NCBI RefSeq assembly: GCF_000397065.2
Contig: NZ_KE007325.1
Coordinates: 274,495 to 338,494 of the forward strand
Reading direction: 5' to 3'
Length of the DNA: 64,000 nt
DNA from: Marinobacter lipolyticus SM19
GTDB lineage: Bacteria; Pseudomonadota; Gammaproteobacteria; Pseudomonadales; Oleiphilaceae
The translations under genes were made by a program, and so were the position numbers. This document shows, in pieces, positions 55,741 to 64,000 of this stretch. Positions within the stretch are counted from its first letter, which is position 1, and the number at the start of each line of letters is the position of its first letter. The notes under the pieces are model-generated. The model was not told the DNA's origin. It saw nothing but the letters and a program-made list of their open reading frames with translations, and searched no databases.

Positions 55741-57327
55741 ATGAGTGCGGTTGCAGATACCCACGCCCAGGATCATCATCACCACGGCCCTGCCAAGGGC
55801 TTCAGCCGGTGGTTGCTGACGACCAATCACAAAGACATCGGGACCATGTACCTGATTTTCAGTTTCGCCATGTTCCTGCTTGGTGGAACCATGGCCATGG
55901 TGATCCGTGCTGAGCTGTTCCAGCCCGGCCTGCAGATTGTCGAGCCGGAATTTTTTAACCAGATGACCACCATGCATGGTCTGATCATGGTGTTCGGCGC
56001 GGTGATGCCAGCGTTTGTGGGCCTTGCCAACTGGATGCTGCCGTTGATGATCGGCGCGCCCGATATGGCCCTGCCTCGGATGAATAACTGGAGTTTCTGG
56101 TTGCTGCCGTGTGCCTTCCTGATCCTGGTATCCACCCTGTTCATGTCCGGCGGCGCTCCCAACTTCGGCTGGACCTTCTACGCGCCATTGTCGACGACCT
56201 ATGGTCCGCCCAGCACGACCTTCTTCATCTTCGCGGTCCACATCATGGGGATATCCTCCATCATGGGCGCGATCAACGTCATTGCCACGATCCTGAACCT
56301 GCGGGCACCGGGCATGACTCTGATGAAGATGCCATTGTTTGTCTGGACCTGGCTGATTACCGCATTCCTGCTGATCGCCGTAATGCCGGTGCTGGCGGGC
56401 GTGGTCACCATGATGCTGATGGACATCAACTTCGGCACCAGCTTTTTTGATGCCTCTGGTGGTGGTGACCCGGTGCTGTTCCAGCATGTGTTCTGGTTCT
56501 TCGGGCACCCCGAGGTGTACATCATGATCCTGCCGGCGTTCGGGGCGGTATCGCACATCATTCCGGCTTTTTCCCGCAAACCGCTGTTCGGTTATGCGTC
56601 TATGGTATACGCGGTTGGTGCCATTGCCCTGCTGTCTTTCGTGGTCTGGGCTCACCATATGTTCACCGTTGGCATTCCCATCGCCGGTCAGCTGTTCTTT
56701 ATGTACGCGACCATGTTGATTGCCGTACCCACCGGGGTGAAAGTGTTTAACTGGGTGGCCACCATGTTCCGCGGCGCCCTCAGTTTCGAGGCCCCGATGC
56801 TGTTCGCCGTGGCCTTTGTCATTCTGTTCACCATTGGCGGCTTCTCTGGCCTGATGCTGGCCATTGCCCCGGCTGACTTCCAGTACCATGACACCTACTT
56901 TGTGGTGGCTCACTTCCATTATGTGCTGGTGCCGGGTGCCATCTTTGGTATTTTCGCCTCGGCCTATTTCTGGCTGCCGAAGTGGACCGGCCACATGTAC
57001 GACGAAACTCTGGCGAAGACTCACTTCTGGCTGTCGTTTATTGGTATGAACCTGGCGTTCTTCCCCATGCACTTCCTCGGGCTGGCGGGCATGCCGCGTC
57101 GTATTCCCGACTATGCCCTGCAGTTTGCCGATTTCAACATGGTATCCAGCATCGGGGCCTTTATGTTTGGCGCCACGCAGCTGTTGTTCCTGTTGATTGT
57201 GGTGAAGTGTGTGAAGGGGGGCGAGAAGGCTGCGGCCAAGCCCTGGGATGGAGCGGAAGGTCTGGAGTGGACGCTGCCGTCGCCGCCGCCCTACCACTCG
57301 TTCACGACACCACCGGAAGTGAAGTAG
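55741..57327 (+). CDS. coxA: Cytochrome c oxidase subunit I
   Basis: The 528-residue catalytic subunit has twelve transmembrane helices and carries heme a, heme a3 and CuB. Ligand and proton-channel motifs are visible: TMHGLIMVFGAVMPA (heme a His), WFFGHPEVYIMILPAFG (CuB His, Glu of the K/D channel gate, cross-linked Tyr), AHHMFTVG (two CuB His) and YHDTYFVVAHFHYVL (heme a3 and heme a His). Type A oxidase by the GHPEVY motif. It lies 53 bp after coxB. Confidence 0.97.
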   Translation: MSAVADTHAQDHHHHGPAKGFSRWLLTTNHKDIGTMYLIFSFAMFLLGGTMAMVIRAELFQPGLQIVEPEFFNQMTTMHGLIMVFGAVMPAFVGLANWMLPLMIGAPDMALPRMNNWSFWLLPCAFLILVSTLFMSGGAPNFGWTFYAPLSTTYGPPSTTFFIFAVHIMGISSIMGAINVIATILNLRAPGMTLMKMPLFVWTWLITAFLLIAVMPVLAGVVTMMLMDINFGTSFFDASGGGDPVLFQHVFWFFGHPEVYIMILPAFGAVSHIIPAFSRKPLFGYASMVYAVGAIALLSFVVWAHHMFTVGIPIAGQLFFMYATMLIAVPTGVKVFNWVATMFRGALSFEAPMLFAVAFVILFTIGGFSGLMLAIAPADFQYHDTYFVVAHFHYVLVPGAIFGIFASAYFWLPKWTGHMYDETLAKTHFWLSFIGMNLAFFPMHFLGLAGMPRRIPDYALQFADFNMVSSIGAFMFGATQLLFLLIVVKCVKGGEKAAAKPWDGAEGLEWTLPSPPPYHSFTTPPEVK

Positions 57328-57398
57328 GACAGAGCCTGTCGGCAATTATCGGATCAGGAAAACAATAATCGATAACGGATAAGCCATCGGAGACTGTC

Positions 57399-58286
57399 AT
57401 GGCGGAAAACCAGACGTATTACGTGCCCGAACAGAGTAAGTGGCCGATCATCGCTACGGTCGGTCTCGGGGTAACCCTGTACGGCGTTGCCTCGATCATG
57501 GTGAACGGCAAGCAGGGAGAGCCGACCACCGGATCCTGGATCCTGTTTTTTATTGGCGCCCTGATCATGGCTTATATGCTGTTCGGCTGGTTCGGGAGTG
57601 TGATCAAAGAAAGTCGGTCAGGCCTGTACAGCCCGCAAATGGATCGCTCCTTCCGTTGGGGGATGAGCTGGTTCATCTTCTCGGAAGTCATGTTCTTCGC
57701 CGCCTTCTTTGGCGCTTTGTTCTACACCCGGGTATTTGCGGTGCCCTGGTTGGGCGGGGAAGGTGACAGGGCCAGCAGTAACATGCTGTGGGAGGGGTTC
57801 CAGGCGACCTGGCCGCTGATCAATAACCCGGATCCTCAGGCCTTTCCCGGCCCCAAGGAAGTGATTGGCCCCTGGGGCCTGCCGCTGATCAATACGATCC
57901 TGCTGGTCACCTCCTCATTCACAGTTACGGTGGCACACCATGCCCTGAAGGAAGGTCACCGACAGAAAATCAAGATCTGGCTTGGCGCCACCATTGCCCT
58001 GGCACTCCTGTTCGTGTTCGTTCAGGGCTATGAATACGCTCACGCTTACGCGGATCTGGATCTCACGCTTCGGTCCGGCATCTACGGCAGTACGTTCTTT
58101 ATGCTCACCGGTTTCCATGGTGCCCACGTCATACTGGGAACGCTGATGCTGAGCATTATGCTGATCCGGATTATCAAAGGGCATTTCACCGCTGACCAGC
58201 ACTTCGGATTCGAGGCGGCAGCCTGGTATTGGCACTTTGTCGACGTGGTCTGGCTGTGCCTGTTTGTCTTCGTGTATGTGATCTGA
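57399..58286 (+). CDS. coxC: Cytochrome c oxidase subunit III
   Basis: The 295-residue subunit III has seven transmembrane helices, with [38 protein letters not shown] and [22 protein letters not shown] as family landmarks. It stabilises subunit I and supports oxygen delivery. GGAGA precedes the ATG. A ctaG (cox11) gene usually lies between coxA and coxC in pseudomonads; here the gap is only 71 bp and holds none. Confidence 0.95.
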   Translation: MAENQTYYVPEQSKWPIIATVGLGVTLYGVASIMVNGKQGEPTTGSWILFFIGALIMAYMLFGWFGSVIKESRSGLYSPQMDRSFRWGMSWFIFSEVMFFAAFFGALFYTRVFAVPWLGGEGDRASSNMLWEGFQATWPLINNPDPQAFPGPKEVIGPWGLPLINTILLVTSSFTVTVAHHALKEGHRQKIKIWLGATIALALLFVFVQGYEYAHAYADLDLTLRSGIYGSTFFMLTGFHGAHVILGTLMLSIMLIRIIKGHFTADQHFGFEAAAWYWHFVDVVWLCLFVFVYVI

Positions 58287-58295
58287 GGTGGTATA

Positions 58296-58499
58296 TCAGG
58301 GAGTCGGGTTCAGCACCAGGCTCCCTTGCCAGAGGGAAATTACAATCACCAGCAGCAGTAGCACACTCAATGCCACCCGCACCGCCAGTGAGTTCACCAC
58401 CCGGTTGGTTTTGCCGCCGTCCTTGATCAGAAAAAACAGCCCGCTGAAAAGACTAGCGACGACAGCCAGCATGAGTATGACAACAACAGCTTTCAGCAT
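58296..58499 (-). CDS. DUF2909 twin-transmembrane protein
   Basis: A 67-residue protein with two membrane spans (about 3-24 and 41-62), on the opposite strand within the oxidase locus. Short proteins of this DUF2909 type are often found at this position next to oxidase assembly genes; the role is unknown. It converges on coxC with a nine-base gap and faces the surf1 gene. Confidence 0.75.
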   Translation of the reverse strand: MLKAVVVILMLAVVASLFSGLFFLIKDGGKTNRVVNSLAVRVALSVLLLLVIVISLWQGSLVLNPTP

Positions 58500-58549
58500 G
58501 AGATTTCCTGTTTCTGATGGTGTTTATTCTGAGGTCACTATAGCAGAGC

Positions 58550-59290
58550 ATGCCTGATACCGGGTCGTCCACACGTCGCCAGTGGCAGTTCGACTGGCGG
58601 ATACTGTTGTTTGCCGGGGTGTTTCTGCCGTTACTCGTCAGCCTGGGTATCTGGCAGCTTGAGCGGGCCGAAGAAAAAGAGCAGCAGTTGTTGCAGTGGG
58701 AGCAGCAGGCAGAGACCCTGAGCTGGCCCCGACAGGAGGCCCGCGGGTTGAGTAACGGTCGTCCGGTTACGCTCCTGGGTCGGTACAGTGACCTGACCTG
58801 GCTGCTGGACAACCGGACACGGGATGGCGTTCCCGGCTATGAAGTGTTGACGGTGTTCTATCCGGATGAAGGATCAGCGGTGGTCGTCAATCGTGGCTGG
58901 ATCCAGGCGCCGAGGACCCGTGACCGCTTGCCCCGGATTGATGTTCCCGACGGGGTGCTTGAAATTCGCGGGCGCCTGGCGGAGTTCCCGGAACCTCCGG
59001 TGCTCGCCGATAGCGAAACACTGGACAGCGGCTGGCCACGGCGGGTTCAGGCCCTGCCACGCGCGCAGGCTGTGGCGCAGGAGTCGACCCTGGCTGCAAA
59101 GGTGATCAGACTTTCCGACAGCGAACAGCCCGGTGCCTACCGGGCTGACTGGGAACCGGACCTGATGGGTCCACAGACACATTACGGATATGCATTTCAG
59201 TGGTTTTCACTGGCCATCGCACTGGTTATATTGACGGTGGTAGCGAGTTACCGAAAGACAGGAGCCAATAATGACAACGACAATGGCTAA
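58550..59290 (+). CDS. SURF1-family oxidase assembly protein
   Basis: The 246-residue inner-membrane protein has an N-terminal span with the family GVFLPLLVSLGIWQLERAEEK and a second near 218-236 (YGYAFQWFSLAIALVILTVVA); the middle is periplasmic. SURF1 proteins help insert heme a into subunit I. It overlaps the next gene by 20 nt. Its ribosome site is weak. Confidence 0.9.
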   Translation: MPDTGSSTRRQWQFDWRILLFAGVFLPLLVSLGIWQLERAEEKEQQLLQWEQQAETLSWPRQEARGLSNGRPVTLLGRYSDLTWLLDNRTRDGVPGYEVLTVFYPDEGSAVVVNRGWIQAPRTRDRLPRIDVPDGVLEIRGRLAEFPEPPVLADSETLDSGWPRRVQALPRAQAVAQESTLAAKVIRLSDSEQPGAYRADWEPDLMGPQTHYGYAFQWFSLAIALVILTVVASYRKTGANNDNDNG

Positions 59291-59918
59291 CAGGGAATCC
59301 GATCAGCAATCCGGAGGCCCCACGCCCGAACAGGTTCGCCGTGGCCGACGTACAGCCCTGTTGCTGTTCGCCATTGGCTTCGGCCCCATGGTGTTTGCCA
59401 CCATCATGTACTACACCGGTTGGCTCAATCCGGCTGGTCACACCAACAATGGCGAACTGATACAACCCGTGTTACCGATTGCCGAACTCCAGCTGCAAAC
59501 CGCTGATGGCCAACCGCTGGCCAATCGGTTTGGTCCTCAGCGGGCCAACGCCGAATGGATGATGATGGTCGTGGCTGGCCAGTGCACCGAAGAGTGCGAA
59601 AACCTGCTTTACCTTGCCAGACAGGTCAACATTGCCCTTGGCAAGAACGCCGACCGGGTGTCCAGAGCCGCCTATATCGCGAATGTACCTGCCGGACTGG
59701 AGGCCCGTTGGAGCGATGAGTACAGCGGCATGGAACGACTGCAGTCACGGGGTGATCAGGCTCCGGCCTGGCCGGCCGGAGTTCAGCCCGATCGCGAGCC
59801 GCGCATCCTGCTGGTTGACCCATTCGGTAATGTGATGATGCATTACGGCAATGAGCACACCGGCAAGGACATGCTCAAAGACCTCAAGCACCTGATGAAA
59901 ATTTCCCAGATTGGTTAA
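59271..59918 (+). CDS. Oxidase-locus membrane protein of thioredoxin-like type (PA0110-like)
   Basis: The 215-residue protein has one N-terminal transmembrane span (about 30-48) and a periplasmic domain resembling Sco/thioredoxin folds; a CTEEC pair (CxxxC, near residue 103-107) sits where Sco proteins carry CxxxC. The matching late His is not certain, so copper binding is possible but unproven. AGGAG precedes the ATG. Position between surf1 and ctaA matches the pseudomonad arrangement. Confidence 0.75.
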   Translation: MTTTMANRESDQQSGGPTPEQVRRGRRTALLLFAIGFGPMVFATIMYYTGWLNPAGHTNNGELIQPVLPIAELQLQTADGQPLANRFGPQRANAEWMMMVVAGQCTEECENLLYLARQVNIALGKNADRVSRAAYIANVPAGLEARWSDEYSGMERLQSRGDQAPAWPAGVQPDREPRILLVDPFGNVMMHYGNEHTGKDMLKDLKHLMKISQIG

Positions 59919-59942
59919 TCGGATGCCCGGAGGACGCTGCTC

Positions 59943-61055
59943 TTGATCCAGACTCAGACCACCCGATTATCGCTCTCCATAGCTGACCGTGCCCGCATCA
60001 TGGAGCGCTGGTCACTGTTTGCCGCGCTACTGGCGGTAGTGGGCATCATGCTGGGTGCCTGGACCCGGCTGGTGGATGCCGGGCTGGGTTGCCCGGACTG
60101 GCCTGGCTGCTATGGTTTCCTGTCGGTACCGCAGAGTAGCGAGAGCATTGCAGTTGCCAATGCCCGTTTTCCGGAGACACCGGTGGATGTGGCCAAGGGC
60201 TGGCCGGAGATGATCCACCGCTATGCGGCAGGCACCCTGGGGCTGGTGGTGTTTGGACTGGCGGCCTTTGCTGTTCGCCATCGTCGGGAAGGCCTGCCGG
60301 TCAAGTTGCCATTGTTTATTGCCGGCTTTATCGTTCTCCAGGGGGCGTTCGGCATGTGGACCGTGACCCTCAAACTGTGGCCTCAGGTGGTCGCGCTGCA
60401 CTTATTGGGAGGCTTTACCACACTGAGTGCACTCACTCTGCTGACGCTTCGCTTACGGGCGAGACACAAGACACCGTCCGAGCGCAATTCGATGCCAGGA
60501 CTGAGCCATTTCCGTCCATGGCTCTACGGTGGCCTGGGCCTGGTTATCCTGCAAATCGCTTTGGGGGCCTGGACTGCGTCCAACTATGCAGCAGTCGCAT
60601 GTCCGGAGCTGCCCACCTGCCAGGGTGAATGGTGGCCGGCCGATATGGATTTCCAACACGGTTTCGATATTACCCAGCATGTCGGCCCCAACTATCTGGG
60701 GGGGCAACTGACCGCGGATGGACGAGTGGCCATTCACGTCACCCATCGTCTGGGCGCATTGATACTGCTAGGCTACTTTACCGTGCTACTCGGGCTGATG
60801 TGGCGGCGGGTTCGCCAGACCGGGATGGCCAGGCACGTACAACTGGTTGTCCTTGTGCTGGCCGCCCAGATTACCCTGGGGATCATCAATGTAGCCTTCC
60901 ATATTCCACTCTCTGTTGCCGTGGCCCATAACGCCATGGGCGCAGGCCTGTTGCTGTCAGTGATCAACCTGCTGTGGCGCCTGCACGAACAACCGCAAAC
61001 GCACGCGGCAAACAGCCAAAACACAACAACAATTAACCGAGAGGTGACGGCATGA
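59943..61055 (+). CDS. ctaA: Heme A synthase (COX15/CtaA)
   Basis: The 370-residue inner-membrane enzyme oxidises the heme O methyl group to make heme A for the oxidase. It has about eight spans and the family GAWTRLVDAGLGCPDWPGCYG, EMIHRYAAGTLGLV and HVTHRLGAL motifs with heme-binding His. The start is TTG with GGAGG nine bases before; Met20 is a second option. Its stop overlaps ctaB (ATGA). Confidence 0.94.
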   Translation: MIQTQTTRLSLSIADRARIMERWSLFAALLAVVGIMLGAWTRLVDAGLGCPDWPGCYGFLSVPQSSESIAVANARFPETPVDVAKGWPEMIHRYAAGTLGLVVFGLAAFAVRHRREGLPVKLPLFIAGFIVLQGAFGMWTVTLKLWPQVVALHLLGGFTTLSALTLLTLRLRARHKTPSERNSMPGLSHFRPWLYGGLGLVILQIALGAWTASNYAAVACPELPTCQGEWWPADMDFQHGFDITQHVGPNYLGGQLTADGRVAIHVTHRLGALILLGYFTVLLGLMWRRVRQTGMARHVQLVVLVLAAQITLGIINVAFHIPLSVAVAHNAMGAGLLLSVINLLWRLHEQPQTHAANSQNTTTINREVTA

Positions 61056-61984
61056 GCGAGCATGTGAAAACACTGCCGGCCCACAGCGCTGGGAATCACG
61101 CAGAGACGCAGACAGAGGCCTCCATTTCCTGGCGGGATTTCCTGGAGCTGACCAAGCCCCGGGTCGTAGCGCTGATGATCCTGACCTCGGTGATCGGCAT
61201 GTTGCTGGCGGCCCCCGGTGTCCCGGGCTGGGAAGTGTTGGTCTACGGTAACCTCGGTATTGCGCTGCTTGCTGGCGCCGCGGCGGTGGTCAACCATGTG
61301 GTTGATCAGAAGATCGACACGGTGATGGCGCGCACTCGCAAGCGCCCGGTGGCGACGGGGAAAATCAGCCCGGTCGACGCCATGGTTTTCGCGACGCTGC
61401 TGGCAGCGGCTGGTATGGGCATCCTGGTATGGCAGGTCAATGCCCTGACGGCGTGGCTGACCCTCGCCTCCCTGGTGGGGTACGCCGGTGTCTACACCCT
61501 GTTCCTCAAGCGGGCCACACCCCAGAACATAGTGATCGGCGGCCTCGCGGGCGCCATGCCGCCGCTACTGGGGTGGACCGCCGTTACCGGTCAGGTCGAG
61601 GGCCATGCCCTGTTGCTGGTGCTGATCATCTTCGCCTGGACACCACCGCATTTCTGGGCCCTGGCCATCCACCGCAAAGAAGAGTATGCCAAGGCCGGCA
61701 TTCCCATGTTGCCGGTCACCCACGGCAACAAATACACCGAACTGCATATCGTGCTCTACACGTTCATGCTGTTGGCGGTCAGCCTGTTGCCGTTCGTTAC
61801 CGGTATGTCTGGTGGCATTTACCTGGTGGGAGCTCTGGCGTTGGGCCTGCGTTTCCTGCAATATTCCATCCGTTTGCTGCGGGGGGATGATCGTCGTGTT
61901 GCCCTCAAGACCTTCAAATATTCCATCACCTACCTGATGGTGCTGTTTGTGGTATTGCTGGTGGACCACTTCGTATTTTTCTGA
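61052..61984 (+). CDS. ctaB: Protoheme IX farnesyltransferase (heme O synthase)
   Basis: The 310-residue UbiA-family membrane enzyme adds a farnesyl chain to heme B to give heme O. About nine spans; the first Asp-rich motif appears in NHVVDQKIDTVMARTRKRPV and the loop TPPHFWALAIHRKEEYAKAGIPMLPV is also typical. It works directly before CtaA in the heme A pathway and overlaps that gene by four bases. Confidence 0.96.
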   Translation: MSEHVKTLPAHSAGNHAETQTEASISWRDFLELTKPRVVALMILTSVIGMLLAAPGVPGWEVLVYGNLGIALLAGAAAVVNHVVDQKIDTVMARTRKRPVATGKISPVDAMVFATLLAAAGMGILVWQVNALTAWLTLASLVGYAGVYTLFLKRATPQNIVIGGLAGAMPPLLGWTAVTGQVEGHALLLVLIIFAWTPPHFWALAIHRKEEYAKAGIPMLPVTHGNKYTELHIVLYTFMLLAVSLLPFVTGMSGGIYLVGALALGLRFLQYSIRLLRGDDRRVALKTFKYSITYLMVLFVVLLVDHFVFF

Positions 61985-62006
61985 GCAGCCGTTTGATGGA
62001 GCCTGC

Positions 62007-62669
62007 ATGAACCGCTCGATTCGCCTGACCCTGATTATCCTGCTGCTGGTAGTGATATTGATATTCGGTCTGGTGGTCGGGCGGCAAATGTACCTGGCCG
62101 GAGATCGGGCGCCTGCACCGGCTCCCGAACTCGCCGAGCTCAACACCTACGTCTACGATCAGGGCCGACCCTTGCCGGAATTCGTGTTGCTTGATGAGAA
62201 CGGTGACACGGTTACCCGTGACGATCTGAAGGGGCACTGGACCTTCGCCTTTGTGGGCTACACCAGTTGTCCTGATGTCTGCCCTGCCGCCATGGCAAAT
62301 TTCAGACGCACTGATAACCTGATACCGGACGACCTGCCCCAGCCTGATTACCTGCTGGTGAGTGCGGACCCCGAACGCGATACGCCCGAACAGTTGAAGC
62401 GGTATCTGGGTTTTTTCGGCACAAACTTCCACGGCCTGACAGGGGACTTGGAAACTTTGCGGGCGATTGCCAAAAGCCTCAACGCCGTCTTCGTTCACCG
62501 GGAAGTTGACGGTGAACTACTCGTTGATCACAGCGGCCATTTTGCCTTACTGAACCCCGATGGCGAGATGATCGCGGTGTTCCAGCCACCACACAATCCC
62601 GAAGACCTGGCCGAGGCCTTTGAGCGAATCTATGAGTGGGCCAGGGCCAACCACGCACGGGCAAGTTAA
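62007..62669 (+). CDS. SCO1/SenC copper-delivery protein
   Basis: The 220-residue protein has one N-terminal span (about 6-26) and a periplasmic thioredoxin-like Sco domain. The copper site is complete: CPDVC (in YTSCPDVCPAAM) and the late His in VDHSGHFALL. It supplies copper to the CuA center of subunit II. The start is ATG 62007; the upstream part of the frame reads through ctaB. Last gene of the oxidase run. Confidence 0.93.
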   Translation: MNRSIRLTLIILLLVVILIFGLVVGRQMYLAGDRAPAPAPELAELNTYVYDQGRPLPEFVLLDENGDTVTRDDLKGHWTFAFVGYTSCPDVCPAAMANFRRTDNLIPDDLPQPDYLLVSADPERDTPEQLKRYLGFFGTNFHGLTGDLETLRAIAKSLNAVFVHREVDGELLVDHSGHFALLNPDGEMIAVFQPPHNPEDLAEAFERIYEWARANHARAS

Positions 62670-62740
62670 TAACGCCTGATACCCCTGACTTCGTGACAGT
62701 TGTGGCTTAAACTGCGCCCCTTTTTCCAGGGATGTCTGCC

Positions 62741-63931
62741 ATGTCCGTATCTCGCCAGAGCTGCACGTCACGTCAGGAACTGTTTACAGTCCTTGCTGCC
62801 GGTGCAGTGGTTCTTCTTGTCGTCCATGGTCTGGGCCGGTTCATCTACACACCGCTGTTACCCTACCTGGTGGATGACGGCCAGTTCGGTGCCGCAGAAG
62901 GCGCCGCCGTTGCGACCTGGAACTATCTTGGTTATCTGATGGGCGCCATGGTGGCGATTCGCTGGCATCGCATCGATCAGATTCGCACCTTGCTACCGGT
63001 CTCGCTGGCGCTGCACGTTGCCACGACACTGGTGATTACCCAGACCGATCACCTCACTGTTATCTCCGGTGCCCGCTGGCTCAATGGCGTCGCCAATGGC
63101 ATCGTGTTCGTGCAGGCGCCGGCGTTGATCCTGGAATGGCTGGTGTTACGCAATCGCGCATCCATGAGTGGACTGGTCTACATCGGGGTTGGTCTTGGCC
63201 TGCTCCTGTCCAGTGGCCTGGTCACCGGCAGCGCCGACTGGCTCGAGGGCGCCGAGCGCTGGTGGCCCGCCGCCCTGATATCAATTCCCCTTGCCTGGTG
63301 GGGCGCGGCACGCCTGATGAAACTGGACGTACCGGTTCGCCAGCAGGAAAACAACAATCACCCCGTCACCACCAGCCCCCTGTTCGACCGCGCCAGCATC
63401 CCGCTGTTTCTGTCCTACGCCGGCGCTGGCCTTGGTTACATCCTGCCAATGACCTTCCTGCCGTTGCTGGCGAAAGTGGAATTGTCAGCTGGCCACTGGT
63501 TGCTGAACGGTACCTGGCTGATCGTCGCGCTGGCCACCATTCCCGGCCCCTGGATATGGAACAAACTGGGCGCCCGAATCGGCGACCTGCCGGCCCTCAA
63601 ACTGAACTTCCTGATCCAGCTGATCGGTGTCCTGGCCGCTATCGTTCTGCCCAGCGAGATTGGCTTGATCCTCTGCGCCGCCCTGGTCGGCGGCACTTTC
63701 CTCGGCACCGTGCTACTGACCCAGCGCATCGGCCGCGCCCTCCATCCCCACCAGGGGCCCCGACTCTCCGCGGCCATGGTGGCACTCTATGGCTTCACCC
63801 AGATGGTCGGCCCCTGGCTGACCAAGCAGTGGCTGGATGGCGGCGGCACCCTGGTCAATGCGTTCGGCATTGGTGTGGCGGCTCTGGTCTTTGGGCTGGT
63901 ATTTGTGTTTTTTGTGCCTCGGTCGGAGTAG
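62741..63931 (+). CDS. YbfB/YjiJ-family MFS transporter
   Basis: The 396-residue protein has twelve membrane spans and the YbfB/YjiJ look: VLAAGAVVLLVVHGLGRFIYTPLLPYLVDDGQF, ATWNYLGYLMGAM, RWLNGVANGIVFVQAPAL. Substrate unknown. The ATG at 62741 is preferred because AGGGA lies eight bases before it; the in-frame ATG at 62732 has that motif too close. It lies 71 bp after sco with no clear terminator between. Confidence 0.85.
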   Translation: MSVSRQSCTSRQELFTVLAAGAVVLLVVHGLGRFIYTPLLPYLVDDGQFGAAEGAAVATWNYLGYLMGAMVAIRWHRIDQIRTLLPVSLALHVATTLVITQTDHLTVISGARWLNGVANGIVFVQAPALILEWLVLRNRASMSGLVYIGVGLGLLLSSGLVTGSADWLEGAERWWPAALISIPLAWWGAARLMKLDVPVRQQENNNHPVTTSPLFDRASIPLFLSYAGAGLGYILPMTFLPLLAKVELSAGHWLLNGTWLIVALATIPGPWIWNKLGARIGDLPALKLNFLIQLIGVLAAIVLPSEIGLILCAALVGGTFLGTVLLTQRIGRALHPHQGPRLSAAMVALYGFTQMVGPWLTKQWLDGGGTLVNAFGIGVAALVFGLVFVFFVPRSE

Positions 63932-64000
63932 GGAGTTTGGGTTCTTTTCAGGATTGAGGATTTTGGGGATTGATCGGGGTGGAGGGGGTATTTTTTCTTG

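Noticed and set aside
55702..57345. 547-codon open frame antisense to coxA
   Set aside because: It is the complement of a certain oxidase gene in a GC-rich genome; its product is rich in His, Gln, Gly and Arg with no domain, as expected of an antisense shadow.

Overview
The window reads as about 64 kb of chromosome from a marine gammaproteobacterium, most likely Marinobacter or a close relative. The grounds are high GC with strong codon bias, Pseudomonas-like gene orders (recC-recB-recD; def-fmt-rsmB-trkA; dprA-tsaC-hemF-aroE; coxB-coxA-coxC-surf1-ctaA-ctaB-sco), a PA4642-family gene and sodium-type motility stators. This is inferred from gene content and recognised protein families, not from a database search. 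There is no rRNA, no CRISPR array, no insertion sequence and no phage gene. One tRNA, tRNA-Pro(CGG), is present.

Layout. 0.1-5.3 kb: gabT and two ABC exporters, one of them Atm1-like. 5.4-15.0 kb: recCBD on the minus strand, each gene overlapping the next by an ATGA. 15.2-19.8 kb: a DUF4864 secreted protein, then a FAN1-type VRR-NUC nuclease coupled to an XPD/DinG-like helicase that carries an N-terminal Cas4-like nuclease domain. 19.8-26.5 kb: a signalling block with CheB-CheR-PAS plus a PAS partner, two envelope lipoproteins (DUF4398 and DUF4398-OmpA) with a PAS-GGDEF diguanylate cyclase, and a Crp/Fnr regulator. 26.7-42.3 kb: housekeeping genes (VOC protein, tRNA-Pro, gmhB, glyQS, trkA, rsmB, fmt, def, a LysM protein, dprA, tsaC, hemF, aroE, motAB). 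42.4-46.5 kb: PA4642 family, hsp20, gamma-carbonic anhydrase, prlC, yheV. 46.6-48.0 kb: a small lower-GC cassette with one cysteine-rich exported protein. 48.1-54.3 kb: Na+/H+ antiporter, DUF1653, 7TMR-DISM diguanylate cyclase, DoxX, an unknown protein and a MATE exporter. 54.5-62.7 kb: the complete aa3-type cytochrome oxidase locus with heme A synthesis and copper delivery, followed by an MFS transporter.

The most unusual content is not a protein. Seven intergenic sites carry a long inverted repeat with arms of about 26-33 nt. Five of the six complete copies are perfect or nearly perfect; the seventh is cut by the window start. The arm sequence is largely private to each locus, whereas the loop is shared. 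Five copies share loop class 1 (about 53-58 nt, carrying a GGAGCC..GGATGGCGGAGCC-type core and ending GCGT), and two share an identical 23-nt loop class 2. The arm tips are also shared (CCAAAAC into the loop, GTTTTGG out of it). The copies sit in convergent, divergent and tandem gaps, so they are not simply terminators. The two class-2 copies lie in opposite orientation on either side of the lower-GC cassette. In one copy the stop codons of both convergent genes lie symmetrically in the two arms. How the arms stay self-complementary while differing between loci is the main open question. I do not recognise a named family and cannot search for one here.
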